From the NCBI RefSeq assembly GCF_003182155.1, contig NZ_QGTG01000014.1, positions 1-64,000 of the forward strand: 64,000 bases of DNA, read 5' to 3'. The notes under the pieces were generated by a model. It did no database searches. It was not told where the DNA came from and worked only from the letters and a program-made list of their open reading frames with translations. Source of the stretch: Chitinophaga sp. S165. Lineage in GTDB: Bacteria; Bacteroidota; Bacteroidia; Chitinophagales; Chitinophagaceae. The translations under genes were made by a program, and so were the position numbers. Shown in pieces: positions 1 through 7,908 of this stretch (its first letter is position 1; each line of letters starts with the position of its first letter).

Positions 1-201
1 TCCACAAAAAGTATGGAAGGCCTGCCTTCGGCAGGAATTAAGTTTTGTCGGTGGTCAAGATACCGTTCCGCTGGTCAGCATCTCCGGAATACACATTATT
101 CTATGTTGCAAAAATTTCTGGTGGGAAAAAATGCCCTGTATATTCATATAAATCACATGTACACATTTTTATGTATATTTCCATTATATAACTTCATAGC
201 T

Positions 202-750
202 ATGACTTTAAAAGAATTGTTTCTAGACCATCAAGGAGAACATGTCACCTATAGCCAATATTTAACTACTGAAGAATGGGAATCAAAGAGAAATGAAATA
301 ATTGATAGGGATAATCAAATATGTACTAAATGCAATAAGGCTGCAACATTTTATATAAAGAACTTCAATTCACCACAGAAATATCACCTATGGAATGTTA
401 GTCAAATAGATAATAGAATTCTTCCATTGACAAGTAAGGAAAATTCAAGGTTAATTCCTGCTGACAAGGCTTATCACCTGGAGGTACACCATATGAGATA
501 CATCCTAAACAGATTACCTTGGGATTACAATAATGATGATCTAATTACTCTTTGTAATCACTGTCATACTGAATTTCATCAGAGCAATAGGGTACCTGTT
601 TATAGTGAAGATGAACAGGTAGAACTGGAATATGAAACTTGTAGTAAATGTAATGGTACAGGGTATATACCAGAATATAGGCATGTACAAGGTGGTATAT
701 GTTTTCAGTGTATGGGAGAAAAATATATCATGCCATTAATCAAGAATTAA
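202..750 (+). CDS. HNH endonuclease-like protein with two zinc ribbons
   Basis: Using the ATG at 202 gives 182 residues. The open frame continues upstream to 13, but that part is low-complexity and not protein-like, and the sequence from MTLKEL onward looks like the natural start. Visible motifs are CTKC at 41-44, a His-His pair at 96-97, Asn near 110-111 and CNHCH at 118-122, which together form an HNH nuclease core stabilised by a CxxC...CxxC zinc site. A second zinc knuckle follows, CSKCNGTG at 147-154 with CFQC at 167-170, resembling a DnaJ-type zinc finger half. The likely role is DNA nicking or cleavage within the integrated element, either in mobility or in defence. It converges on the three-gene unit at 768-2580. 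The HNH call is fairly sure; the biological role is not known. Confidence 0.7.
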   Translation: MTLKELFLDHQGEHVTYSQYLTTEEWESKRNEIIDRDNQICTKCNKAATFYIKNFNSPQKYHLWNVSQIDNRILPLTSKENSRLIPADKAYHLEVHHMRYILNRLPWDYNNDDLITLCNHCHTEFHQSNRVPVYSEDEQVELEYETCSKCNGTGYIPEYRHVQGGICFQCMGEKYIMPLIKN

Positions 751-767
751 ATTGAATATAAATATAT

Positions 768-1361
768 TCACTTCTTTTGTTCAAATTCTTGAATTGCAAA
801 TTTTGCAACTCTTATTAACTGCTGTCTGATTTCAGCCAATATTAACTTTTTAGAATTTACCCCTGGCATTTGTCCTACAGGGGAATCATCCATATTTGTG
901 AAATCAACACTCAATTGAAAATGACAAATATTTGAAATTAATGGTACATGCTTGACTGATACAATAAACTTGTAATTATGTTCTGCATTGGCTGGATAGG
1001 GGTATGTGCCAGAATAAAGGATATCTTTAATTTTGAAAAGGAAATGCTTTCTATCATTATTGTATCTGAAATCCTCATCTAGAGGGGTATGACCATCTTC
1101 TCCTTCTTTCCATTCTGAATTAAATTTTTGTTTATCAGCACAGATGAATTCAATGTTGATATCCTCTATTTCAGAAATTGGAATTTTGTTTACAGAATAC
1201 TCAAAGATTTGTTTATAATCTACAGCATCTGCTGCCAACTTTCCTTCTGCATCTCTTAATTCTGTTTCAGGTTTAACCCATCTACAAAGTAGTTCTTCTT
1301 TATCAGGATGTGGAATATATTTATCTGAGGATCTAGGGACTAATCTAGATGGATAAGGCAT
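768..1361 (-). CDS. Unrecognised protein, third gene of a three-gene unit
   Basis: This 197-residue protein matches no family I can name. It has no signal peptide or membrane segment. The N-terminus is basic (MPYPSRLVPRSS) and the C-terminus is a predicted helix rich in Gln, Arg and Lys. The centre alternates short hydrophobic strands with charged loops, suggesting an alpha/beta fold. It overlaps the upstream gene (1345-1968) by 17 bases, so the two are probably translationally coupled. Its gene end lies 17 bases from the convergent HNH gene. Base composition matches the rest of the AT-rich element. It is probably an accessory gene whose product works with the two genes before it. Confidence 0.6.
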   Translation of the reverse strand: MPYPSRLVPRSSDKYIPHPDKEELLCRWVKPETELRDAEGKLAADAVDYKQIFEYSVNKIPISEIEDINIEFICADKQKFNSEWKEGEDGHTPLDEDFRYNNDRKHFLFKIKDILYSGTYPYPANAEHNYKFIVSVKHVPLISNICHFQLSVDFTNMDDSPVGQMPGVNSKKLILAEIRQQLIRVAKFAIQEFEQKK

Positions 1362-1968
1362 AATCTTTTTCTGATTCTTTTAATTTTTCGACTGAAATTT
1401 GAATTTTAAATGCATTTGTATTTAAGCCCTTCAAAGTATTTCTTAAAGAGGAAAAAACATCATTGAATAATCCAAACTGTTTCAAAATTATCTCCTCATT
1501 TTGATATGAAGTTAATACAGCTTCAACAAAATCATCTTCAGAATCTTTTATGTAGAAAACCTCCAGATGTGTTTCAATTAAGGGCACATTATAAAATCTA
1601 AAATAAATGCTATTGTTGTCTGTAAGATTAACTATTACATTAGTTGGGATTAATGTTGATATTGAAGATACTGCCTGGTTAAAATAGCTTCTTATATGTT
1701 CTACATGACCTGCTACCAAATGGCTTTTTTTTGCTAGATCTAACTCAAATTTCTCAATTACATTAAAAAATAATTTCCCTTGCAAGGAGTTTCGAAGGTA
1801 TTCTGCAGATGAGGGGATGTAGGAAAAGTTGAATAGATGAGAAGAAGTAGCTGCCAGAAAATTAGTAACTGGCACCCCTATTATAGGATCAATACAATTG
1901 TGAAAATCTTCCAGTAAGCCTGTATAGCCTGCTTGGGTAGGGCATTGTAATTTAGCATCCATTATCAT
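1345..1968 (-). CDS. Unrecognised protein, second gene of a three-gene unit
   Basis: A 207-residue protein with no recognisable catalytic motif, signal peptide or clear membrane span. It may start at the second Met (MDAKLQCPTQ), two codons in. It appears mostly helical in the first half and strand-rich around residues 105-150, where a run of strands (VIVNLTD, IYFRFYNV, HLEVFYI) is visible. It sits between two co-directional genes, 21 bases after the stop of 1990-2580 and overlapping 768-1361 by 17 bases. Such tight packing of three unknown genes in an integrated element is typical of a cargo operon whose products act together, possibly a defence module. That function is inference from context only. 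Confidence 0.6.
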   Translation of the reverse strand: MIMDAKLQCPTQAGYTGLLEDFHNCIDPIIGVPVTNFLAATSSHLFNFSYIPSSAEYLRNSLQGKLFFNVIEKFELDLAKKSHLVAGHVEHIRSYFNQAVSSISTLIPTNVIVNLTDNNSIYFRFYNVPLIETHLEVFYIKDSEDDFVEAVLTSYQNEEIILKQFGLFNDVFSSLRNTLKGLNTNAFKIQISVEKLKESEKDYALSI

Positions 1969-1989
1969 ATAAAAAAGTTTAATATCTCA

Positions 1990-2580
1990 CTATTGACGAA
2001 ACACCTCCTTTATAAATTCAATGGAGAGATTTTCAAAGCTATCAGCTGCCACTATAAAATCAAATGACATTTCAGCAAAAGGCAAATCGTCAAAATCAGC
2101 ATGATAATTCAAAACAATTGAACCTGAAGAATTGTCACCTTTAATTAATTTAACATTACAATTTGTTAAAGTGTTCACAGAAAATGACAATTCTATTGTT
2201 TTTATTAAACTATCCTTAAAAACTGTAATGTTTTTATTGGAAATAAGATGATCAAATTCGTAATCATTTATTTCAATATCAAAATTGATACCTATTCCTG
2301 ATAGTTTAATGTATGGAAGAGCCTGGCAATACTTTATAGCTAAGTCGTACAACTTATCCTTTTCAGCAACAAGACTCATTCTAGAACTTTCCACTCTAAT
2401 AGATGTACCATCCTTTAATACAGCTCTGCTATAAGAAGGTGTAAATACACAATTATTCCTATCCAGTTCTTCTACATCGTTTATCATGCCAGCTTTAAGA
2501 AGAAAATAGTCAGAAATTAGTGATGGATTGTGAGAATTAGCTAAAATAACTACAGAGCGCCTGTTTATTGTGAATTTCAC
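1990..2580 (-). CDS. Unrecognised protein, first gene of a three-gene unit
   Basis: A 196-residue soluble protein. The layout (an N-terminal strand, then a stretch around residues 45-75 reading SYSRAVLKDGTSIRVESSRM, then LPYIKLSGIGINFDIEI) loosely recalls the TIGR04255 group of sporadically distributed proteins of unknown function. The resemblance is by eye and weak. No nuclease, NTPase or nucleotidyltransferase motif is visible. It is the promoter-proximal gene of the unit 2580-768, with 478 bases of gene-free DNA upstream that probably holds the promoter. As in the rest of the element there is no Shine-Dalgarno sequence; the start is chosen at MKFTINRR. Confidence 0.6.
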   Translation of the reverse strand: MKFTINRRSVVILANSHNPSLISDYFLLKAGMINDVEELDRNNCVFTPSYSRAVLKDGTSIRVESSRMSLVAEKDKLYDLAIKYCQALPYIKLSGIGINFDIEINDYEFDHLISNKNITVFKDSLIKTIELSFSVNTLTNCNVKLIKGDNSSGSIVLNYHADFDDLPFAEMSFDFIVAADSFENLSIEFIKEVFRQ

Positions 2581-3058
2581 TTAACAAGAATGTTTAGGAA
2601 TTATTGATATGCTGTGGCTGAAATTTGTGCCAAATCTAAAAAATATATTCAGATTTCCAAATAATATACATATTAATTAACAAAACAAATAACAAATATG
2701 GGCCCAAATGTCTAAAAAACTAGGAAAATCACAATTTTTGGGTACAACCTTTCTGTAAGTGCTTAGAAGTTAATGTACTTTACCCCAGCAACTTTTAGCT
2801 CTTTCAAGAACTATAAAAAGGACAAGCTATAAGCTCTTCTTATATATCTATATATATTAATAGTCTTGCTGCAAGTAGCTAAAATCTTATACTTAGTACA
2901 TCTTAGACTTTAGTCATCTATAATCCACCCCACTGTTGAAAGGCATTCAATTCCTTTATTTAGACTAACCCTAAGAACAGGGAGGACAGAATTTACTGTT
3001 TATATAATAATAAAGCCACAGTAAATTTTGTCCTCTCCCCTAATTGTAGAAGGCTTCT
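2581..3058. other. Gene-free AT-rich stretch with a strong inverted repeat
   Basis: No coding frame of convincing composition is present. The stretch is very AT-rich, with a TATATATC-type run at 2841-2865, and should contain the promoter for the unit 2580-768. Its right end holds the inverted repeat listed separately at 2980-3039. Confidence 0.6.
2980..3039. terminator. Imperfect 20-22 bp inverted repeat, likely terminator or structured RNA
   Basis: The left arm (2980-2999, starting GGGAGGACAG) pairs with the right arm (3018-3039, ending TCCTCTCCC) around an AT-rich loop of 18 bases. The only disagreements are a two-base bulge near the outer end and one mismatch. It lies 19 bases beyond the stop codon of the gene at 3059-3637, which fits a terminator for that gene. 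There is no clean T-run, so a protein-binding site or a structured transcript is also possible. Confidence 0.5.
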
Positions 3059-3637
3059 TTAGAATACTGCTACAATAGGAGGTCGAGGAAGTTCATATAT
3101 TGCTTTTTCAATTGGCCCAAACTCAGAGAATTTTGTATTCCCACTATCAAGGCCATATTCTAATTCAATCCTAATATCTTCAGGAGAGAATGGTTGAAAG
3201 TCTGTTAGAGCTGCAAATTCCCCCTCTATGGTAATTAGCTTTGTTTCACTCTGACTGATAACAAAACTTGGAGGGACTTTCCCCTGACTAAAATCAATCT
3301 GGAAATGAGGCCCATTTCTTATCTTACCCTCTGCTTTAATGTTTCTAACAGATCTTGCCCTTCTAGAATCATTTAAAATAGATAAATGAATTTTTGCACT
3401 TTTAAGCATTGGAAAACCTTGCATTGGTGAAACCTGTCTTCCCTCTCTATTGTAATTGCTATAGTATAGGTCTATTTTTTTTGCGATAATCTTTATTTGA
3501 CCTCTTTCTCTATACAGTTGTTTTAATTCATCTATAAAAATTCCAAAAACATTTCCCAAGAAGAAGGAACATATAGACCAAATTAGCATGGGGTTATTGC
3601 TAAAAGTAGAGTAAAAATCATTTTCCATAATTGTCAT
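3059..3637 (-). CDS. Membrane-anchored protein of unknown function
   Basis: 192 residues. One hydrophobic segment at about residues 14-34 (MLIWSICSFFLGNVFGIFI) should anchor the N-terminus in the inner membrane. It is followed by a basic stretch (KQLYRERGQIKIIAKK) that would lie in the cytoplasm. The rest is strand-rich with no catalytic motif and could be a beta-sandwich. The start may be MTIMEN or the Met three codons later; both are in the same frame, and neither has a Shine-Dalgarno site. It is encoded just downstream of the helicase on the same strand, with a gap of 89 bases, so it may be part of the integrase-helicase transcript. Function unknown. Confidence 0.55.
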   Translation of the reverse strand: MTIMENDFYSTFSNNPMLIWSICSFFLGNVFGIFIDELKQLYRERGQIKIIAKKIDLYYSNYNREGRQVSPMQGFPMLKSAKIHLSILNDSRRARSVRNIKAEGKIRNGPHFQIDFSQGKVPPSFVISQSETKLITIEGEFAALTDFQPFSPEDIRIELEYGLDSGNTKFSEFGPIEKAIYELPRPPIVAVF

Positions 3638-3726
3638 AAAGCATTTTTTCTGTGATTATTAGTCTTTAAGCAAAGAGACAAGTGAACTTGATTGGGTTTT
3701 AAGTATAGAATTTTTGATAGTAATTG

Positions 3727-6084
3727 TTAAAGAAGTTGAACATTGGGAACTAAAAAATTGGCTTGGATAGGCTGTAAAACTAAGTAGTATTTCTTTTCCT
3801 TATCAAAACTCCTTCTATCATCCCCTATATTAGTAAACAACTTTCTAAACTCTGTCCAAACCCTTTTTTTGATATCATCATCGACAACAGTTGTATTTTC
3901 AATATTTTGGAGGAGGCTATAAGTCCCCACATATAAGAGATCATTAGCTTTAATTAACCTAATTGCCAAAATGCAGTCAGCTGTGAATATATCATCCAAT
4001 ACTCTGTATGCTTCTGTATGAATTAGTTTTTCTCCAGCTTTGTTTAAGAATGATACTTTATCTACAAACTTTAAAAATTCATTCCTTACTGTATTTAGCT
4101 GTCTATAACCATCAATTATTGGAGTGATTTCATCATTATTAAAGGCAATTGCATTTGCAATACAAGTATGAATGTATTGTTCTTTAGTGAGGCTTTTTAT
4201 TCCAACCTTTAGATAACATAGAATACTGACTAATGCTTGGTTAAAAAATGATTTCCTTAATAATTTATCGATGTTTATGGCTATTCCATCCAGATAGAAT
4301 TTATTCAATAAAGTTATCTCTTCAGTAGAATCATCCTCATTTGTGATTGTCTTAATATCCCTTTGTATATATTCGATGATATTCTCACAAGCTGCTCTGA
4401 ATGGAAGTCCTCTTAGAATAAGTCTCTTTTCTGTAGGTAAAAGTTCAAGTAACTCATCAAAAAGATTACTTGAAGTTAGTTGGATACTTTGATAATCTTT
4501 TGTAATCAGTTCCATAGAAGTTAATGTAGCATTACAGAACTGATTATTAATAGCTGCCCATAAGATATAAGGGGACAACCCCTTTCCAAAACTCTCATAT
4601 TTATTAACTAATACAGACTGGCTCTTCTTTACCAAATCCTCTTGCAAGGTTGGTGGCTGATACTTAAGTGTTTCTGATTCCTTCAATGCTGATAGAACAA
4701 AAAGTTCTCTTTCCACTTTGGAATACTTCTTATTATAACTTTCAACAAACTTCAAATATCCATCATTAAGGGTTAGGTGATTTACATTTCCTTTCCCAGT
4801 ATACAATTTCTCTTCAATATTTAGTTTGTGTCCTTCAATGTCAATAACAGTATTTGGTGCATACATGAAAATATGGACATCACCTCCATTTCTTAATCTG
4901 GCAACTGACTGTACAATTGATGGTATTCCATCTGTAAATACTCCATAACTTGCATCTGATCTAGTAATAGGGGGAATAATGATAATCAACACACCATTGG
5001 CACTTGTAATATTTACACCTGTTGTAAAATTAGTTCCAATATTGTGTGTATTCTCATCGAACACTGATTTGGTACTGCCTGTACAGATATTTGCATTTAA
5101 ATCCCTTACAGGCTTAAATAAGGGAATGGGGGCTTTGGTTTTAGTAAATGCTTCTACTATTGATTCATATCCACTGAGTATATTTATCTTTCTACCTCTA
5201 TATGCTGATATGAGAGAGTTTATCTTCTTTAATGTATATGGAAATTTACCACTGTAGCCCTCTGTACTTATATGTAGATGTAAATTTGCCTGAGTAGTGG
5301 CCTTCAGTCTTTTTGAATAAAAGACCTTAATAGACATTTCAGTTAGAACAGAAATATGTCTTAATACAGGAACAGAAGCAGGTGTGAATGTTGCACTTGA
5401 AACAAAGCATTTATGAGTAAGGTCGATCCACTTGATTAAGTTGGGCAAAAATTCTCTATCAAAATTCTTTACAGCATCATGTATTTCATCAAAAAAGAAA
5501 ACTACTTTTTTACCACTTGATGTAATTACCTCTCTTAGCTGTTTCAGATAATCCCTTTTTGTAAAGGCTTGTTCATAGAAATCTTCCCCTGGATTCTGTA
5601 ACAACATATTTGTTGTCATAATGAGAATTCTAGCTTTAACCCCCCAATTCAAAGAGAATCTATGCTCCTTTGTTGTTTTTTCAATATCTAGATAAGTAAA
5701 TATTTCATGAGGTTCAAAGTATTTAGCTAATTCCTCTTTATCCTTCTCCACAAGTTTGACAAAAGGACTGCATATAATCACATAATATCCTTCAGCATGA
5801 TATTTCCTTACTAGATCATAACATACACTAGTCTTTCCTTTACCTACAGGAAGATTGAAGACAATTGTTTCCTTTTTACTGTGATCAATATTTAAGTGAT
5901 CAATGGTAAGGTATTCATCTGCTCCCAGATTTAAATCAAGTTCATCACCATTTTTAATATGGTCATGTTCATCAGGAATATTTATAATAGAGGGAGAAAG
6001 ATGAAAATAATCAATAGGAGTGGATTTCAAACTAAACCCCATACTTACATGGGCTAAAGGAATACTGGAATGATTTTCTGACAT
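3727..6084 (-). CDS. SF2 (DEAD/DEAH-like) helicase of the integrated element
   Basis: A 785-residue protein with a readable set of superfamily 2 helicase motifs. These are motif I GKGKTS at 81-86, motif Ia (ICSPFVKLVEKD) at about 104-115, motif II DEIH at 199-202, motif III SAT at 230-232, motif V (GTNFTTGVNI) at 350-359, and motif VI QSVARLR at 392-398 with its arginines. The remaining roughly 380 residues are helical and unrecognised. It is ATP-dependent and acts on DNA or RNA. It is the third gene of the transcript integrase - small membrane protein - helicase. A strong palindrome lies directly before its ATG (6086-6128). The role may be replication or maintenance of the element, or defence. 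The helicase call is secure; the role is not. Confidence 0.8.
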   Translation of the reverse strand: MSENHSSIPLAHVSMGFSLKSTPIDYFHLSPSIINIPDEHDHIKNGDELDLNLGADEYLTIDHLNIDHSKKETIVFNLPVGKGKTSVCYDLVRKYHAEGYYVIICSPFVKLVEKDKEELAKYFEPHEIFTYLDIEKTTKEHRFSLNWGVKARILIMTTNMLLQNPGEDFYEQAFTKRDYLKQLREVITSSGKKVVFFFDEIHDAVKNFDREFLPNLIKWIDLTHKCFVSSATFTPASVPVLRHISVLTEMSIKVFYSKRLKATTQANLHLHISTEGYSGKFPYTLKKINSLISAYRGRKINILSGYESIVEAFTKTKAPIPLFKPVRDLNANICTGSTKSVFDENTHNIGTNFTTGVNITSANGVLIIIIPPITRSDASYGVFTDGIPSIVQSVARLRNGGDVHIFMYAPNTVIDIEGHKLNIEEKLYTGKGNVNHLTLNDGYLKFVESYNKKYSKVERELFVLSALKESETLKYQPPTLQEDLVKKSQSVLVNKYESFGKGLSPYILWAAINNQFCNATLTSMELITKDYQSIQLTSSNLFDELLELLPTEKRLILRGLPFRAACENIIEYIQRDIKTITNEDDSTEEITLLNKFYLDGIAINIDKLLRKSFFNQALVSILCYLKVGIKSLTKEQYIHTCIANAIAFNNDEITPIIDGYRQLNTVRNEFLKFVDKVSFLNKAGEKLIHTEAYRVLDDIFTADCILAIRLIKANDLLYVGTYSLLQNIENTTVVDDDIKKRVWTEFRKLFTNIGDDRRSFDKEKKYYLVLQPIQANFLVPNVQLL

Positions 6085-6085
6085 A

Positions 6086-6128
6086 GTATATTAGGTACAA
6101 GGATGTTATATTCTTGCACCTAATATAC
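6086..6128 (-). promoter_or_regulatory. 18-bp inverted repeat abutting the helicase start codon
   Basis: Arms 6086-6103 and 6111-6128 match at 16 of 18 positions around a 7-base loop. The inner arm ends one base before the helicase ATG, so in mRNA the hairpin would bury the ribosome entry site. As DNA it would be a good operator. It could also end transcription of the small gene upstream, but a T-run is lacking. Confidence 0.55.
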
Positions 6129-6147
6129 ATAAAAAACTATTTATATA

Positions 6148-6360
6148 TTACAACTTACAAAATAAGCATAACACAGCCAGTACCATAGTACCTATAAGCA
6201 TTATAACCATTGGATTATCTCTTAAGTCTACTCTATGATAAGGCAAAACCTTATCTGCTGTTATACTTCCCAGTATCCAACTTATAGCCAATAGTATTAT
6301 AGCACTGAAAATCAGACTAATACTATTCATTTCATTAATTAAGTGATTGAAAATGAGCAA
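6148..6360 (-). CDS. Small two-helix membrane protein
   Basis: Up to 70 residues; the second Met (MNSISLIF, at 6330) is an alternative start. Two hydrophobic segments are clear, ISLIFSAIILLAISWILGSI and NPMVIMLIGTMVLAVLCLF, with a short polar linker (KVLPYHRVDLRD). It starts 6 bases after the stop codon of the integrase and precedes the helicase, so the three are probably co-transcribed. No family is recognised. Small membrane proteins in such elements can be toxins, holin-like proteins or inhibitors, but nothing here decides among these. Confidence 0.5.
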   Translation of the reverse strand: MLIFNHLINEMNSISLIFSAIILLAISWILGSITADKVLPYHRVDLRDNPMVIMLIGTMVLAVLCLFCKL

Positions 6361-6366
6361 TAAGTA

Positions 6367-7584
6367 CTAATTGCCCTGTTTATTGATGGTAGGCAGAACT
6401 ACAGCAGGTCTTGTAACACTTACATAATTCCTGATAGTTGTATCTACTGTAGAATGCCCCATCAGATAAGCCACATCAGTTAAAACCATTCCCTGCTGTA
6501 TAGCCCTTGTACCAAAAGAATGCCTTGCAGCATATAAATCCCTGTCTGCAATACCAAGAGCAAGCATAACTGGTTTAATAACCCTCTTTTTTAGCATTCT
6601 ATCATCGATTGATAGCTTTTTTGGGGATAGGAATACTAAACTATCAGGTTCGCTGTCATGTAAAAGAGGGCTTAGTAGTGCTAAAAGTTCCTCTGTTAAA
6701 GGGAGGTATCTTATATTACCTGTCTTGGTTCCCTTGCTTATCCTGGCAGCATGGTGAGTACCTTTGGTTGTTCTGGCTAAAGTGTCTGAAATCTCTATAT
6801 GCCTTGCCTCAAAATCTATATGCTTAACCTTTAGCCCTATGGCTTCTGCATTTCTGACACCAGTCAGGAAGATGAATTTTAAAAAAGGATAGTAAAGGGA
6901 ATGCCTATAGGGAGAGAACTTGTGACAATAGGTATCTTTTCTGATGGCTTCCAGAAAATCATTGATCTCCTCTTCAGTTAGTGGCTCCCTTCTCTTATTC
7001 TTGCTTTTCCTCTTTTCCCTCCTTTTGGTAACATGCAATAGAGGATTTATTGTGATTACCCCTGTATCCTGCAACCAGGAGAAGAAACTACTCAGGAAAT
7101 TCAGCCTTCTGTTATAAGTTATTACAGACCACTTCTCCCCTATCATTTTAGCAGCTATATCCTCCAATGGAACATTCACATACCTTCCCAGCATCCTGCT
7201 GATACCTAAATAATCAACAGACAGGTCAATATTGATATTTCTGATATTCTTAGTCCAGTCATTGAACTTGCTGACTAATTGATCCAGGTAGATCACTGTA
7301 GATTCTGGGATTTCTGTCTGTGAAGGAGTGGGAATAACTGGTTTTACAGGCTCTGGTTTATATTTCACTAAAGTGGTATCAAAACACCCTTTTCTTATAT
7401 CCAGCTTGATTTCATCAGCTTTCAGGGTGGCATGATGCATATTCTCTGGTAAATAGGCAAAAGGTAGGTTTAATTGATATCTATTCCCTTCATGCCTCCA
7501 TCTGATTCTTATTCTACCTCTATGATTACCTATTGAGATTTCTCCCTTGAGAGGCTTCTTATTGTACCCCATTATGTACCCCAA
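6367..7584 (-). CDS. Tyrosine recombinase / site-specific integrase
   Basis: 405 residues with the usual three parts: an N-terminal arm-binding-like region (1-80), a SAM-like core-binding domain (about 95-185), and a catalytic domain. Catalytic residues visible are R244 (in TGVRNAE), R354 (YAARHSFGT, where the usual HxxR histidine is Tyr351), H377 (in GHST) and the nucleophile Y387 (in RNYVSV). It inserts and excises the element by recombination at an attachment site, very probably the adjacent tRNA-His 155 bases away. It is the first gene of the leftward transcript with the small membrane protein and the helicase. The start could be either Met1 or Met5. The family call is certain. Confidence 0.93.
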   Translation of the reverse strand: MGYIMGYNKKPLKGEISIGNHRGRIRIRWRHEGNRYQLNLPFAYLPENMHHATLKADEIKLDIRKGCFDTTLVKYKPEPVKPVIPTPSQTEIPESTVIYLDQLVSKFNDWTKNIRNINIDLSVDYLGISRMLGRYVNVPLEDIAAKMIGEKWSVITYNRRLNFLSSFFSWLQDTGVITINPLLHVTKRREKRKSKNKRREPLTEEEINDFLEAIRKDTYCHKFSPYRHSLYYPFLKFIFLTGVRNAEAIGLKVKHIDFEARHIEISDTLARTTKGTHHAARISKGTKTGNIRYLPLTEELLALLSPLLHDSEPDSLVFLSPKKLSIDDRMLKKRVIKPVMLALGIADRDLYAARHSFGTRAIQQGMVLTDVAYLMGHSTVDTTIRNYVSVTRPAVVLPTINKQGN

Positions 7585-7701
7585 ATTGAAGTTATAGGGT
7601 CACTTTTAGGGTATTTTCTAATTTCTGAGGATTTGACTTAATATAAATACCAATTTGTACCATTTCAGCTAAACTTATACCCAATAAAGGTTTCAGGGCA
7701 C

Positions 7702-7728
7702 AAAAAAAGGCAGCATTTCTGCTGCCTT
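7702..7728 (-). terminator. Rho-independent terminator of tRNA-His
   Basis: Read on the minus strand, a 7-9 bp stem (GGCAGCA/TGCTGCC) with a GAAA loop is followed by seven T residues, starting about 12 bases after the tRNA 3' end. Confidence 0.85.
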
Positions 7729-7739
7729 CCTGCTTTTTG

Positions 7740-7814
7740 GGTGATCGAAGGGTTTCGAACCCTCGACCCTCAGAACCACAATCTGATGCTCTAACCAACT
7801 GAGCTACGACCACC
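7740..7814 (-). tRNA. tRNA-His (anticodon GTG)
   Basis: It folds as a complete cloverleaf: acceptor GTGGTCG/CGATCAC, D-arm GCTC...GAGC, anticodon stem TCAGA/TCTGA with loop TTGTGGT, and a T-arm with GGTTCGAAACC. A G at position -1 faces a C discriminator, the hallmark of tRNA-His. It is followed by its own terminator and then by the integrase gene, making it the probable attachment site of the element to the left. Confidence 0.96.
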
Positions 7815-7908
7815 GTTTGTTTTGATTGGGATGCAAAGATAACGAAATGTGTTTTTAATTTCCAAATTTTTTCTGCTTCCTTTGCATACTTTTTTTAATC
7901 AACTCGCT

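Larger units (their letters stand above)
1..7600. mobile_element. Integrated element next to tRNA-His (left end not defined)
   Basis: The stretch from about position 100 to the tRNA-His is visibly richer in A and T than the DNA to its right. It carries a tyrosine recombinase as the last gene before the tRNA, the usual arrangement of an integrative element using a tRNA as attachment site. Cargo is an SF2 helicase, a small membrane protein, an HNH protein, a membrane-anchored protein and three unrecognised genes. I found no second copy of the tRNA-His 3' end in the first few hundred bases, so either the left end lies outside the window or the attachment core is very short. No conjugation or phage structural genes are visible. 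Confidence 0.65.

Noticed and set aside
49..90. GGTGGTC...CTGGTCAGCATC resembling the 5' half of tRNA-His at the left end
   Set aside because: The match is short, gapped and in the wrong orientation for an attachment repeat of the minus-strand tRNA-His.
13..201. Upstream extension of the HNH gene to the ATG at 13
   Set aside because: The extra residues show no protein-like pattern and MTLKELF fits a natural start; the composition also changes there.
2841..2865. TATATATC run as a replication origin
   Set aside because: Only a short AT-rich run; no iterons or initiator gene beside it.
7592..7813. Open frame antisense across tRNA-His and its terminator
   Set aside because: It reads through a complete tRNA gene and a rho-independent terminator, so it is not a protein gene.
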